Assembly (NCBI RefSeq): GCF_029714285.1
Contig: NZ_CP121662.1
Coordinates: 3,847,317-3,911,316, forward strand
DNA: 64,000 nt
Direction: 5' to 3'
Source: Rhizobium sp. CB3090
Lineage (GTDB): Bacteria; Pseudomonadota; Alphaproteobacteria; Rhizobiales; Rhizobiaceae
This document shows positions 1 through 8,378 of the stretch, piece by piece. Position numbers and translations under genes: made by a program. A model generated the notes under the pieces. It was given only the letters and a program-made list of their open reading frames with translations. It searched no databases and had not been told where the DNA came from. Numbering within the stretch: position 1 is the stretch's first letter; each line of letters begins with the position of its first letter.

Positions 1-573
1 CGCCCGGTCGCCGAACGAGAATGGGCCGGGCGCTTCGGGATCGGGCGGCGCGGTCGGCGGGACGATGCCCTTGATTGCGCCCATCGGCAGGCGCATCCAA
101 TCGTTCTCGGCCATACCACGCCAGCAGACGAAAGCGACCCGCCCGCTCGGCCGGAGCGCGCGTCGCATATGCGCGAACGCCCCTGTCGGATCGTCGAAGA
201 ACATCACCCCGAAACGCGAGAACAGGATGTCGAACGCGCCCTCGGGAAGCTCGGCGCTGCTGGCGTCGGCCACCCGGAACAGGGCCGGCGTACCCTGTGG
301 CGCACGCGCGCGCGCTCGGCCGATCAGCGGTTCGGATATGTCCACGCCTAGCACTTGGCCCCCCGCGCCGACGAGAGCGGCCAGAGCCAGACTCGACGCG
401 CCCGCGCCGCAGCCAACGTCCAGCACGCGCTCACCCGTCGCGGGCGCGGCGGCTTCGATCGTGGCCTGGCCGAACACCGCCAGCATGGCGTCGAGCCGAG
501 CCTGGTTGGCGACCCAGTACTCTCCGCTTTGGCCATTCCAGTCGGCGACCTGATCGGCATCGTGCTGTGCCAT
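1..573 (-). CDS. SAM-dependent methyltransferase, class I (partial, cut by window edge)
   Basis: This gene begins at the ATG whose complement is 571-573 and runs off the left edge, so only 191 codons are visible. The translation has the Rossmann motif I (VLDVGCGAGASSLALA, about residues 47-62), an acidic residue at the end of strand 2 (GVDIS) and a motif IV region (FDILFSRFGVMFFDDP). This is the layout of small-molecule methyltransferases of the UbiE/COQ5-like type. The substrate cannot be told. It sits in the accessory-looking stretch left of guaA and may belong to a mobile or strain-specific segment. The large plus-strand open frames over it are antisense shadows. Confidence 0.8.
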   Translation of the reverse strand, partial: MAQHDADQVADWNGQSGEYWVANQARLDAMLAVFGQATIEAAAPATGERVLDVGCGAGASSLALAALVGAGGQVLGVDISEPLIGRARARAPQGTPALFRVADASSAELPEGAFDILFSRFGVMFFDDPTGAFAHMRRALRPSGRVAFVCWRGMAENDWMRLPMGAIKGIVPPTAPPDPEAPGPFSFGDRA

Positions 574-798
574 GCTATCTCCTTGTTCTGATTTCGTCCT
601 TAACTAGCTATCCTTTGATCGAGGCAGGGGGGAGCCGAACCGATGCCAAGGCGCGTATCGTCTCGAGCAAACCGTCTCCACCAGCGATAAGGCTCCAGAC
701 CTGCGTGTCATCGTCTCACACGTCGAGATCGGTGCCGCCTAGCGCCGGACGTCGAAGGACAACTGCGCCCGCAGCAACCGGAGAGGGGATCTGTGCTC

Positions 799-1572
799 TC
801 AAGTCAGCATCGACTGCTGGGCGAAGATACCCGCCATCGCGCCCTGGGATGATGCTAGGGTGACCGAGGGCATGCCGGGGTTGGCGAGGTCGCCGGCGGC
901 GTAGATACCGGGCATGCTGGTCTCGCGGCGCTCGTCGACCTTGAGGGCGATGCCGCCGGGCGTATCGACCGTGGCGAGGCCAAGTGATTCATGCAGGCTT
1001 GCGGACGGCTTGTTGCGCGGATGAGCGAACAGAATGTCGACTTCGACATTGGGGCCGGTATCGAGCTTGACGGTGGCGTTATGGCTCCCGTGATGGGCGA
1101 TCCCGGTGATCCGCCCATCGATGACAGGTGTGTTGCGGCGCGCCAGATCGGCCCGGATATCGGGCGGAATGTCGTGGCCATCGGCGAAGAGCGTCAACCG
1201 GTCCAGTCGGGGAACAGCCTGGCCTGATTGTGCGACTGCCGGCCGGACCAGACGAGGCCCCAATGCTGGCCGGCGACTTCAAAGCCGTCGCAATAGGGCA
1301 AGGCACGATGGCCGTGCCCCAGCTTTCGGCAAAACCTGGAACATCCGGCATCTGGTCGGCGACGCCATAGCTCAGGATCAGGCGGCGCGCCCCAAGGCTT
1401 TCGCCATCGGCAGTGAGGACGGCGAAATCGTCGATGGCGCCGGAGATGCTGTCGGCCCGCGCATTGACCAACCTGATCGTGGGATAGCGCGCCAGCTGCT
1501 GCCGCGCCTCGGCCAGGATGTCCAGCGCTCCGCAGTGTCGAAGCCATGGTCATGGCTGACAAAACGAATCAA
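799..1572 (-). pseudogene. Thioredoxin-reductase-like NAD(P)/FAD oxidoreductase remnant
   Basis: The protein can only be read by changing frame three times. The N-terminal piece contains FVSHDHGF and shifts near 1530 to ALDILAEARQQLARYP. That shifts near 1297 to the YCDGFEVAGQHWG piece, completing a CPYCDG motif. The last shift, near 1210, leads to RLTLFADGHDIPPDIR. The C-terminus ends with the typical GIYAAGDLANPGMPSVTLAS flavin-binding segment. The N-terminal FAD-binding GxGxxG region (about 45 residues) is missing, with a stop just upstream. The gene is therefore 5'-truncated and frameshifted, and is not expected to be functional. Homologues are soluble flavoproteins of the thioredoxin reductase family. 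Confidence 0.75.
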
Positions 1573-1854
1573 AAGTCGTTAAGCAAGCTCCATTACGAAG
1601 CCGGCCCTGCCCATGTCATCGCCCAAATCGAGGCCCTGTTGCGTCAGTTGCACGCGAAGGCGGCTCTGAACGTGCCGGATCCTCTCCGGTCCGCCCGTTT
1701 GTTTGCCGCGCTTTTCAAAGGATCCGATCTCCTGATTATCGCACGCTTCGATGAGGCGAGAGCAGAGGACGACAACGAAATCGAATCCTATTGCCGGTCG
1801 GCCGTCGCCATGTTCATCGCCGCGCACGGTGGCAACGACCACGCGGGCAGATAG
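1546..1854 (+). pseudogene. TetR/AcrR-family regulator, C-terminal fragment
   Basis: The open frame codes for 102 residues, of which everything from LHYEAGPAHVIAQIEALLRQ (about residue 15) onward looks like the C-terminal ligand-binding helices of TetR regulators of the AefR type. The N-terminal helix-turn-helix is absent and the first 14 residues are probably not native. It lies head to head with, and slightly overlaps, the oxidoreductase remnant on the other strand, and both lack their N-termini. That is the pattern left by a single deletion through the shared promoter of a divergent regulator/target pair. The fragment could not bind DNA as it stands. Confidence 0.6.
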
Positions 1855-2000
1855 CCTAAACGAGGCCGCGAAGGAGGGCGGCGAGCAACCAATAACACCC
1901 GCCTTTTTGGGCAGCAGCATTCAAGCGCCGCCCAAGTGGATGAAACAGGCACGGCAGCGAAAATTGGCGCTTAGACTGCGCGATCACTGCCGTTCCCCAC

Positions 2001-3563
2001 TCACTCCCACTCGATCGTGCCGGGCGGCTTCGACGTCACGTCGTAGACCACGCGGTTGATGCCGCGGACTTCGTTGATGATGCGGGTCGCGGCGCGGCCG
2101 AGGAATTCCATGTCGTAGTGATAGAAATCCGCGGTCATGCCGTCGACGGATGTGACGGCGCGCAGCGCGCAGACGAATTCGTAGGTGCGGCCGTCGCCCA
2201 TGACGCCGACGGTCTGGACCGGCAGCAGCACGGCAAAGGCCTGCCAGATGGCGTCGTAGAGGCCGGCCTTGCGGATTTCGTCGAGATAGATGGCATCGGC
2301 TTCGCGTAGGATCTCCAGCTTCTCGCGGGTGATGCCGCCGGGGCAGCGAATGGCAAGACCGGGGCCGGGGAAGGGGTGGCGGCCGATGAAGCTGTCGGGC
2401 AGGCCGAGCTCCTTGCCGAGTACGCGCACTTCGTCCTTGAAGAGTTCGCGCAGCGGCTCGACGAGCTGCATCTTCATGCGCTCCGGCAAACCGCCGACAT
2501 TGTGGTGCGACTTGATGGTGACCGACGGGCCGCCGGTGAAGGAGACGCTTTCGATCACATCGGGATAAAGCGTGCCCTGGCCGAGGAAATCGGCGCCGCC
2601 GAGCTTCTTGGCCTCTTCCTCGAAGGTCTCGATGAAGAGCCGGCCGATGATCTTGCGCTTGGTCTCGGGGTCGCTGACGCCTTCGAGCTCGCCGATGAAG
2701 CGGTCGGAGGCATCGACATGCAGAAGATGCAGATTGTAGTGCTCGCGGAACATGGCGACGACATTGGCCGCCTCGTCCTTGCGCATCAGGCCATGGTCGA
2801 CGAGGATGCAGGTGAGCTGATCGCCAACCGCCTCGTGGATCAGCAGCGCAGCGACGGAGGAGTCGACGCCACCAGACAGGGCGCAGATCACGCGCTTGTC
2901 GCCGACTTGCTCGCGGATCGCCTGCACCGCCTTGGCGCGATAGGCCGACATCGACCAGTCGCCCTTGATCCCCGCGATATTGTGAATGAAGTTACTGATG
3001 AGCTTGGCACCATCGGGCGTATGCACTACTTCCGGATGGAACTGCACGCCGTAATATTTGCGCTTCTCGTCGGCGATGAAGGCGAATGGCGCGTTCGATG
3101 AGGTGGCGACCACTTCAAAGCCCTCGGGCAGCGCGGTAACGCGGTCACCATGGCTCATCCACACCTGATGGCGCGAACCCTGCGACCAAAGGCCTTCGAA
3201 GAGGGCGCAATCCTTATCGACGTCCAGGAAGGCGCGGCCGAATTCGCGGTGATGGCCGCTTTCCACTTTGCCGCCGAGCTGCATGCACATGGTCTGCTGG
3301 CCGTAGCAGATGCCGAACACCGGCAGGCCGCTGTCGAAGATGATCTGCGGCGCCCGTGGCGAGCCTTCATCCACGGTCGAGGCCGGGCTGCCGGACAGGA
3401 TCACGGCTTTTGGCTGCAGCCGCTTGAAACCGGCTTCGGCGGATTGAAAGGGGACGATCTCGCAATAGACGCCCGCTTCGCGCACACGCCGCGCGATGAG
3501 CTGCGTTACCTGGCTACCAAAATCGACGATGAGAACGGTGTCTGGATGTGCTGTCTGGGTCAT
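2001..3563 (-). CDS. guaA: GMP synthase (glutamine-hydrolysing)
   Basis: GMP synthase makes GMP from XMP, glutamine and ATP in the cytoplasm, the last step of guanine nucleotide synthesis. The 520 residues match the usual length. The class I glutamine amidotransferase domain comes first, with nucleophile Cys86 in GICYGQQ and the His/Glu pair in QFHPEV (176-178). It is followed by the ATP-pyrophosphatase loop SGGVDSS (230-236) and the C-terminal dimerisation domain ending in KPPGTIEWE. It is the last gene of a minus-strand group after the thioesterase and nucleosidase. The 3' end of guaA is a known island integration site in several bacteria, and the sequence beyond it here looks accessory. 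Confidence 0.98.
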   Translation of the reverse strand: MTQTAHPDTVLIVDFGSQVTQLIARRVREAGVYCEIVPFQSAEAGFKRLQPKAVILSGSPASTVDEGSPRAPQIIFDSGLPVFGICYGQQTMCMQLGGKVESGHHREFGRAFLDVDKDCALFEGLWSQGSRHQVWMSHGDRVTALPEGFEVVATSSNAPFAFIADEKRKYYGVQFHPEVVHTPDGAKLISNFIHNIAGIKGDWSMSAYRAKAVQAIREQVGDKRVICALSGGVDSSVAALLIHEAVGDQLTCILVDHGLMRKDEAANVVAMFREHYNLHLLHVDASDRFIGELEGVSDPETKRKIIGRLFIETFEEEAKKLGGADFLGQGTLYPDVIESVSFTGGPSVTIKSHHNVGGLPERMKMQLVEPLRELFKDEVRVLGKELGLPDSFIGRHPFPGPGLAIRCPGGITREKLEILREADAIYLDEIRKAGLYDAIWQAFAVLLPVQTVGVMGDGRTYEFVCALRAVTSVDGMTADFYHYDMEFLGRAATRIINEVRGINRVVYDVTSKPPGTIEWE

Positions 3564-3657
3564 GGCGAGCCTTTAATGAAAAGCGCTTTCCCTGGCAATC
3601 CGGCAAATCAAGCCGGAGCCGATTTTATTGTCCCCATTGTATCAGCCGACGCGTCGC

Positions 3658-4299
3658 TCAGAACCAGAAAACGCCGTCTTCCAGCGCCGTGAACAACCCA
3701 TCGACGGCATAGGAGAGTTTGCGGTCGATGACGTGCAGATATTCGCTCCAGCCGGAAATATGCTGCAGCTCGACCAGGCCATCGGAAATGCCGCGCAGTC
3801 CGATCAGCGGCCGGTCGTAGATCTGGCAGACACGCAGTACGGAGAAGGTTTCCATATCCACCATGTCGGCGGCGATGCGGCCATAGGCATCGGCGCCCGA
3901 GATGACATTGCCGCCGGTCGAAAGGCTCGCTTCCGGGATGGCGGGAATGCGCAGCGGCAGCTCGATCGTAGCCGGCTGATCGAGGAACGGCGTGCGGCCT
4001 TTCTCAAAGCCGAGCGGTGAAGCGTCCATGTCGCGATAGGAAACCGAGGTGACCTGGTAGACCTCGGTTTGCTCCAGCTTGGAGGAGCCGGCCGAACCCA
4101 GCGAGACCACCATGTCCGGCAGATCGTCCTGCGCTTCGAGCTGAGAGAGCGCCCGCGTCATGACGATGGCCGCTTCGACCGGGCCGACGCCGGTCATCAG
4201 CGGATCGATGCGGGAGCGCAGGAACGGGCCGTATTCCGCCTCCGCCGCCATGACGAATAGGATCGATTTTCCCGATACGCGCTTCAGTTCGAATTTCAT
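3658..4299 (-). CDS. mtnN: 5'-methylthioadenosine/S-adenosylhomocysteine nucleosidase family protein
   Basis: The 213-residue protein belongs to the purine/uridine phosphorylase fold. It shows the MTA/SAH nucleosidase pattern: an N-terminal AAEAEYGPFL segment, a central MVSLGSAGSS phosphorylase-like loop and a C-terminal VDMETFSVLRV plus GISDG, where the family's purine-binding Glu and catalytic Asp lie. The enzyme would hydrolyse methylthioadenosine or S-adenosylhomocysteine to free adenine, recycling SAM by-products. It is slightly shorter than the E. coli enzyme. Its ATG overlaps the stop of the upstream thioesterase gene by four bases, so the two are translationally coupled. Substrate preference cannot be decided from sequence. 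Confidence 0.85.
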   Translation of the reverse strand: MKFELKRVSGKSILFVMAAEAEYGPFLRSRIDPLMTGVGPVEAAIVMTRALSQLEAQDDLPDMVVSLGSAGSSKLEQTEVYQVTSVSYRDMDASPLGFEKGRTPFLDQPATIELPLRIPAIPEASLSTGGNVISGADAYGRIAADMVDMETFSVLRVCQIYDRPLIGLRGISDGLVELQHISGWSEYLHVIDRKLSYAVDGLFTALEDGVFWF

Positions 4300-4748
4300 C
4301 CGGTAATTCCCTCTCGGCCTCGGATGACCATCATCGTCCCGGTCATGGAGGCAATCAGCTTGGCAGGCCCGTCGCTTATGGCATAGGCCCGTCCATCGGC
4401 GACGATAATGGTGCTGCCGGGCTTGGTAACATCGCCCCGAAATAGAAAGCGCTCGCCGCGTCCCGGCGACATCAGGTTGATCTTGAATTCGATCGTGAGA
4501 ATCGATGCATCGGGATCGATGACGCTGTAGGCGGCAAAGCCGCAGGCCGAATCCAGTGCGGCGGCGATGATGCCGGCGTGCAGGATGCCGTGTTGCTGGG
4601 TCAGCTTGACGTCGAAGGGCAGCTCGATCTCGACCGTGCCATGCTCGACGCGCGTCAACTCCGCACCGATGGTCGCCATCGCCGCCTGACGCTCGAAACT
4701 CGTCCGAATACGCGTCCGAAAGTCGCCGCTACTGCTTTCCCCAGTCAT
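4296..4748 (-). CDS. PaaI-family (hotdog) thioesterase
   Basis: The frame is open from 4841, but the ATG at 4748 is preferred because it follows a purine-rich AAAGGGAAGAGG. That gives 150 residues, a normal length for this family. The hotdog-fold signature is visible: HGILHAGIIAAALDSACGFA, then a strand of the type ILTIEFKINLMSP and a GRAYAI segment. PaaI-type enzymes hydrolyse acyl- or aryl-CoA thioesters in the cytoplasm; the substrate here is unknown. It is cotranscribed with the nucleosidase gene (four-base overlap) and divergent from the DUF2252 gene, with about 130 bp between starts. Confidence 0.85.
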   Translation of the reverse strand: MTGESSSGDFRTRIRTSFERQAAMATIGAELTRVEHGTVEIELPFDVKLTQQHGILHAGIIAAALDSACGFAAYSVIDPDASILTIEFKINLMSPGRGERFLFRGDVTKPGSTIIVADGRAYAISDGPAKLIASMTGTMMVIRGREGITG

Positions 4749-4878
4749 CCTCTTCCCTTTCGCGGCTGCGAAATTGGCATGGCGGGAGAGTTTGGACAAG
4801 GGCATTACGGTGGAATTCGCCTTTCCCCTGATGGTGGGCATCCCCTATGTTCATCAGCACATTAGAAATGGAACCGAG

Positions 4879-5955
4879 ATGACGACGATCTTGCAATCGA
4901 CGAAAGCCTACGAGACCTGGATGCGCACGCAATTGGGCGCCGATCTCGTCGAGACCGATCTCCAAAAGAAGCACAAGAAGATGAAGAGCGGCGGTTTCGT
5001 CTTCCTGCGCGCCACCTATTGGCGCTGGGCCGAGACCATCTTCGACATCTGCCCCGATCTTGCGAGCGCGCCGCAAGTGCTGGCAATCGGCGATACGCAT
5101 CTGGAGAATTTCGGCACCTGGCGCGACGAGGAGGGACGGCTGGTCTGGGGTGCCAACGATTTCGACGATGCGGCGGTCATGCCCTATGCGCTGGATCTCG
5201 TGCGCCTCGCGACAAGCGCGATCCTTGCGCGAGGCGCCACCGCTCCGACGCCACGCGCCATCGCAGAAGCCATCCTTGGCGGTTATCGCCGCGGGCTGAA
5301 GGCGCCGTCACCGGTCATTCTGGAGCGTGATTACAAGTGGCTGCGCAACGATGTCATCCTTTCGAATGCCGAGCGCAAGGAATTCTGGGACAAATATCGC
5401 GATCTGCCGCCTCCGGCCAAGCCTGTACCCGCGCCTTATCTTGACGCGCTGCGTCGATCGCTGCCGGATGAAAGGGTTCCTTTCATCGCCAAGCCGCGCA
5501 CCGCTGGCACCGGCAGCCTCGGCCGCCCCCGGTTTATCGCTGATGTCGAATGGCGCGGCGGGCCGGTTCTCCGCGAGGTCAAGGCACTCGCTCAATCCGC
5601 CTGGTCGCTCCGACACAATCCATCCGATTCGACGATCCGCACGGGCATCATCGCCTCCGGCCGCGCCCGCTCTCCCGATCCGCGCTATCAGGTGATCGAC
5701 AAGCTGCTGGTCCGTCGCCTTTCGCCGAACAGCCGTAAAATCGAAGTCGAGGGCGATGCGCAAATCCTTCTGTCGCCGGATATGCTCGACCTGATGGGCT
5801 TCGAGATCGCCAACTGCCATGCCGATGACGTTTCCCGGCTTCACGGAATTCTGGACGATCTCGACAAGCGGGAAGTGGATTGGCTCAGGAATTCCGCCAA
5901 GGCAGCCGCGGCTGCGATCAGTATCGAGCAGGCGGAATTCGCCAGAAGGTGGTAA
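4879..5955 (+). CDS. DUF2252 family protein
   Basis: The 358-residue product has the DUF2252 hallmarks: AIGDTHLENFGTW and GANDFDDA in the N-terminal half, which resemble the nucleotide-handling motifs of the phosphotransferase/kinase-like fold, and a basic KPRTAGTGSLGRPRF stretch in the middle. The function of the family is not established. I chose the ATG at 4879 (MTTILQSTKAYETW); an earlier in-frame ATG at 4774 would overlap the divergent thioesterase start and adds a segment unlike the family. The ribosome binding site is weak. It is followed by a block of dispersed repeats rather than a coupled gene. Confidence 0.8.
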   Translation: MTTILQSTKAYETWMRTQLGADLVETDLQKKHKKMKSGGFVFLRATYWRWAETIFDICPDLASAPQVLAIGDTHLENFGTWRDEEGRLVWGANDFDDAAVMPYALDLVRLATSAILARGATAPTPRAIAEAILGGYRRGLKAPSPVILERDYKWLRNDVILSNAERKEFWDKYRDLPPPAKPVPAPYLDALRRSLPDERVPFIAKPRTAGTGSLGRPRFIADVEWRGGPVLREVKALAQSAWSLRHNPSDSTIRTGIIASGRARSPDPRYQVIDKLLVRRLSPNSRKIEVEGDAQILLSPDMLDLMGFEIANCHADDVSRLHGILDDLDKREVDWLRNSAKAAAAAISIEQAEFARRW

Positions 5956-5979
5956 GGTAAACGGGATCTTCTTCATCCG

Positions 5980-6148
5980 CCCTCGTGGTTCGAGACGACC
6001 CTGCGGGCCTCCTCACCATGAGGGCTATTCTTTTGCACAAGTCGCGGTGAATGGGCTTTTGTGCCGACGCGATATTCTCTCCGCCTCATCCTGAGGAGCG
6101 GAGCGCCCTGAGCTTGTCGAAGGGCGCGCAGCCTCGAAGGACGAGGAC
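5980..6148. repeat. Composite dispersed rhizobial intergenic repeat
   Basis: Two related units fill the gap between DUF2252 and the DUF1513 gene. The left unit (about 5980-6026) carries CCTCGTGGTTCGAGACG followed by CTCCTCACCATGAGGGCT. The right unit (about 6084-6148) carries CCTCATCCTGAGGAGCGG and GCCTCGAAGGACGAGG, an inverted-repeat arrangement. Units of this kind are common between genes in Rhizobiales and Caulobacterales chromosomes. They could form a hairpin in either transcript and may end transcription of the converging genes. No coding capacity is supported. Confidence 0.7.
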
Positions 6149-6163
6149 GGCCCGGTAAACACG

Positions 6164-7264
6164 TCACCCCCGCAACGCAGTAGGCCGTCCGATCCGCACG
6201 ATATGTTGGTCCCATGCGACATCGCTGTGCTGCTTCAGAAATTCCCCATCATAGGACGATACCGCAAACCCGTGCTCGGCCGGCGCGATGCCCGCCGCAT
6301 CCGGCACGCTCTCGACCTTCAACACCGCACCGGTCTTCGCATCTAAAGTCACCGACGTACCTTGGACCGGCGAGGTGACGCCGACAAGGTTGTCCGTGCG
6401 GTTGACGGCGATGGCGCCGACGTAGTTGCCGAGGGCGCGGGTGGTGTCGTCGGGCAGGGAGATGAAGGTCAGGTCTTCTCCCTCGGAGAAATGGCCGACG
6501 AGCGGCGGCAGGTCGTTGCGATGGCCCTCATATTGGCAGGCAAACCAGATCCGGCCTTGCGCATCGATATCGACATGGCGGGTGGAAACCTCAGCATATT
6601 GGGGCGGCAGGGCGTGTTTTTCGATCAGCCGGCCGCTTGCCGCATCGATCAGCGTCAGCGACGGCTCCATGTGATCGAGGTTGAGCTTGGTGCGGCCGAA
6701 ATCCGGATGGGTCTCGATGCCGCCATTGGCGACGATCAATAGTCTCCCGTCGTCGGAAACCGTCATGTCGTGCGGGCCGGTGCCATAGGTTTCGTATTCG
6801 CCGATACGCGCGAAGCGATTGCGGGCGTCGTATATGCCGATGATGCCCCGGCTGTCGTCGAAATCATTCTCGCTGGCGTAAAGCAGCTTTCCATCTGGGG
6901 AAAACGTGCCATGGCCGTAGAAATGCCGGCCCTCGCGCGCGGTGATGACGATAGGCTCGCCCTTGTTCCAGGGATCGAAGATCATCGCATAGGTTCCGGG
7001 GCGGCGGGCGAAGGCGACGGTCTTGCCGGTCGCCTTCGAAAAGGCCATGCCGTGGGCGCGGGCGGGCAGTGCCACCTGATCGAGGATCTGGCCGCGTTCG
7101 GTCACCGTCGCGACGGCAAAGGAACCGTCTGATGTGCGGATGCCGGAAGCATAGACCGCGTCAGCCCGCTCCAGCGCCATCAGCGCACCCGGCTTCAAGG
7201 CGGCCAGAAAGGTAAGTCCGGCCGCTTTCACGAAGGCCCTGCGGTCGATCAGCGCGCTCCGCAT
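6164..7264 (-). CDS. DUF1513 protein of the imelysin iron cluster, Tat-exported
   Basis: The start at 7264 (MRSALIDRRAFVKAAG) gives 366 residues and puts an RR-containing Tat-type signal at the N-terminus; the stop of the preceding imelysin gene lies only four bases upstream. The mature part looks like a beta-propeller, with repeated segments such as FAFARRPGTYAMIFDP, HGTFSPDGKLLYASEND and GIYDARNRF. DUF1513 proteins are found as the last gene of imelysin/di-haem oxidoreductase clusters and are thought to act in the periplasm in iron handling, but the biochemical role is unknown. Confidence 0.85.
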   Translation of the reverse strand: MRSALIDRRAFVKAAGLTFLAALKPGALMALERADAVYASGIRTSDGSFAVATVTERGQILDQVALPARAHGMAFSKATGKTVAFARRPGTYAMIFDPWNKGEPIVITAREGRHFYGHGTFSPDGKLLYASENDFDDSRGIIGIYDARNRFARIGEYETYGTGPHDMTVSDDGRLLIVANGGIETHPDFGRTKLNLDHMEPSLTLIDAASGRLIEKHALPPQYAEVSTRHVDIDAQGRIWFACQYEGHRNDLPPLVGHFSEGEDLTFISLPDDTTRALGNYVGAIAVNRTDNLVGVTSPVQGTSVTLDAKTGAVLKVESVPDAAGIAPAEHGFAVSSYDGEFLKQHSDVAWDQHIVRIGRPTALRG

Positions 7265-7268
7265 GCCA

Positions 7269-8378
7269 TCAATCCCCGTCAGCGAAGGAGAACCCGGCGG
7301 AAAGGCCGATCGCGCCGCCATAATCGTCGCTGAAGGCGGTGGTGAGGTCGCGCGTGACATTCAGCAGCTTGTCGATCTTGGCGCGCTCGGCATCGTTGTC
7401 AAGCGCCGCTTCGATATCGGGATTGACCGTCGGCGCAGTCAGGGTCAGTTCTTTCAGTAGACCATCGATCTTGTCGGCGATGTTGCGCTTGTCGGCAGGC
7501 ATAAGATCGGCCATGCCGGCTTTTTCCCAGAGCGTTTTCAGCCCATCGAGATTGCCCGACAGCGAGGCCCAGGTGTTACCGGAACGCCAGTAGATCGCCA
7601 TTTTCGGCCGTGCCGTAGCAGGGTCGCCCTTGTAAAAGGTCTCGAGCCGCTGATCCCTGACATTTCCGGCGCCATGCACGAGAATGCCAAGCAGCGCCGT
7701 CACGGCTTCCTTATTGTCCATGAAGTCGTCGCTGCTCTTGCCGGGATTTTTCCAGGACTTCTGCACGCCGTTCGGATCATCCCATTCGTCGGCTATTTCC
7801 TTCGCCGTGTTTTCAATATTGCCGGCGACGGCCGCACCATAGCGGCAGCGAAACCCTTGCTTTTCGGTGCTGAGGACGCTGGAGCCGTTACCATAGAGCA
7901 CATATTCCAGCGCCGTCAGGCTCATCAAAGCCACGCTCTTGCCGGCGACTGCTTCGACCGTGGTGTCCTGCTCGTCGCCCTTGGCGATCAGTGCCTGCAC
8001 TTGCCGAAGACCGACACCCTTGCGGTCGGGATAGAAGAGGATGTGTTCGAAGCGGTTCTTTTCGAGGATCGGTCCGGTCTGCACGATCTCGATGCGCGAC
8101 CAGCTTTTGACCGTGTCGCCGAAAGCGGATTGCGCGTTTGTGAGGCTTGCGGCGGAAGGATCGGCGCAGAGCGCCTTCATCGCCTCGGTCAGCTTTGAGG
8201 CGCTCTCCTGCATGGCACGGTAGCCGGGCCGGATGACGTCATCTACGGCCCGCTGCAACACCGCCGGCACGGCTGCTTCGTTCAGCCCGGCTCCATTGGC
8301 CGTCGCGTCCTGAGCATTGGCGGGCAGCGCCGCAAGGCTGAGGAGAAGGCCGGCCGCGAAAGGTTTCCAATGGCGCAT
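7269..8378 (-). CDS. Imelysin family protein (second copy of operon)
   Basis: This 369-residue protein starts with a signal peptide (MRHWKPFAAGLLLSLAALPA, cleavage near NAQDA). It carries an imelysin-type duplicated helical domain. The family's GxHxxE region is degenerate here: SLTALEYVLYGNG keeps the Glu and the aromatic LYG but has no preceding His, unlike the first copy in the operon. Its start overlaps the stop of the di-haem oxidoreductase gene in TGATG, so the two are coupled. Imelysins are iron-regulated periplasmic or outer-membrane-associated proteins; a ligand-binding role in iron uptake is likely but not proven. Confidence 0.88.
   Translation of the reverse strand: MRHWKPFAAGLLLSLAALPANAQDATANGAGLNEAAVPAVLQRAVDDVIRPGYRAMQESASKLTEAMKALCADPSAASLTNAQSAFGDTVKSWSRIEIVQTGPILEKNRFEHILFYPDRKGVGLRQVQALIAKGDEQDTTVEAVAGKSVALMSLTALEYVLYGNGSSVLSTEKQGFRCRYGAAVAGNIENTAKEIADEWDDPNGVQKSWKNPGKSSDDFMDNKEAVTALLGILVHGAGNVRDQRLETFYKGDPATARPKMAIYWRSGNTWASLSGNLDGLKTLWEKAGMADLMPADKRNIADKIDGLLKELTLTAPTVNPDIEAALDNDAERAKIDKLLNVTRDLTTAFSDDYGGAIGLSAGFSFADGD

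Noticed and set aside
75..863. 262-residue plus-strand open frame at the left end
   Set aside because: It runs antisense to the methyltransferase, is rich in Arg and Pro, and shows no domain; a high-GC shadow.
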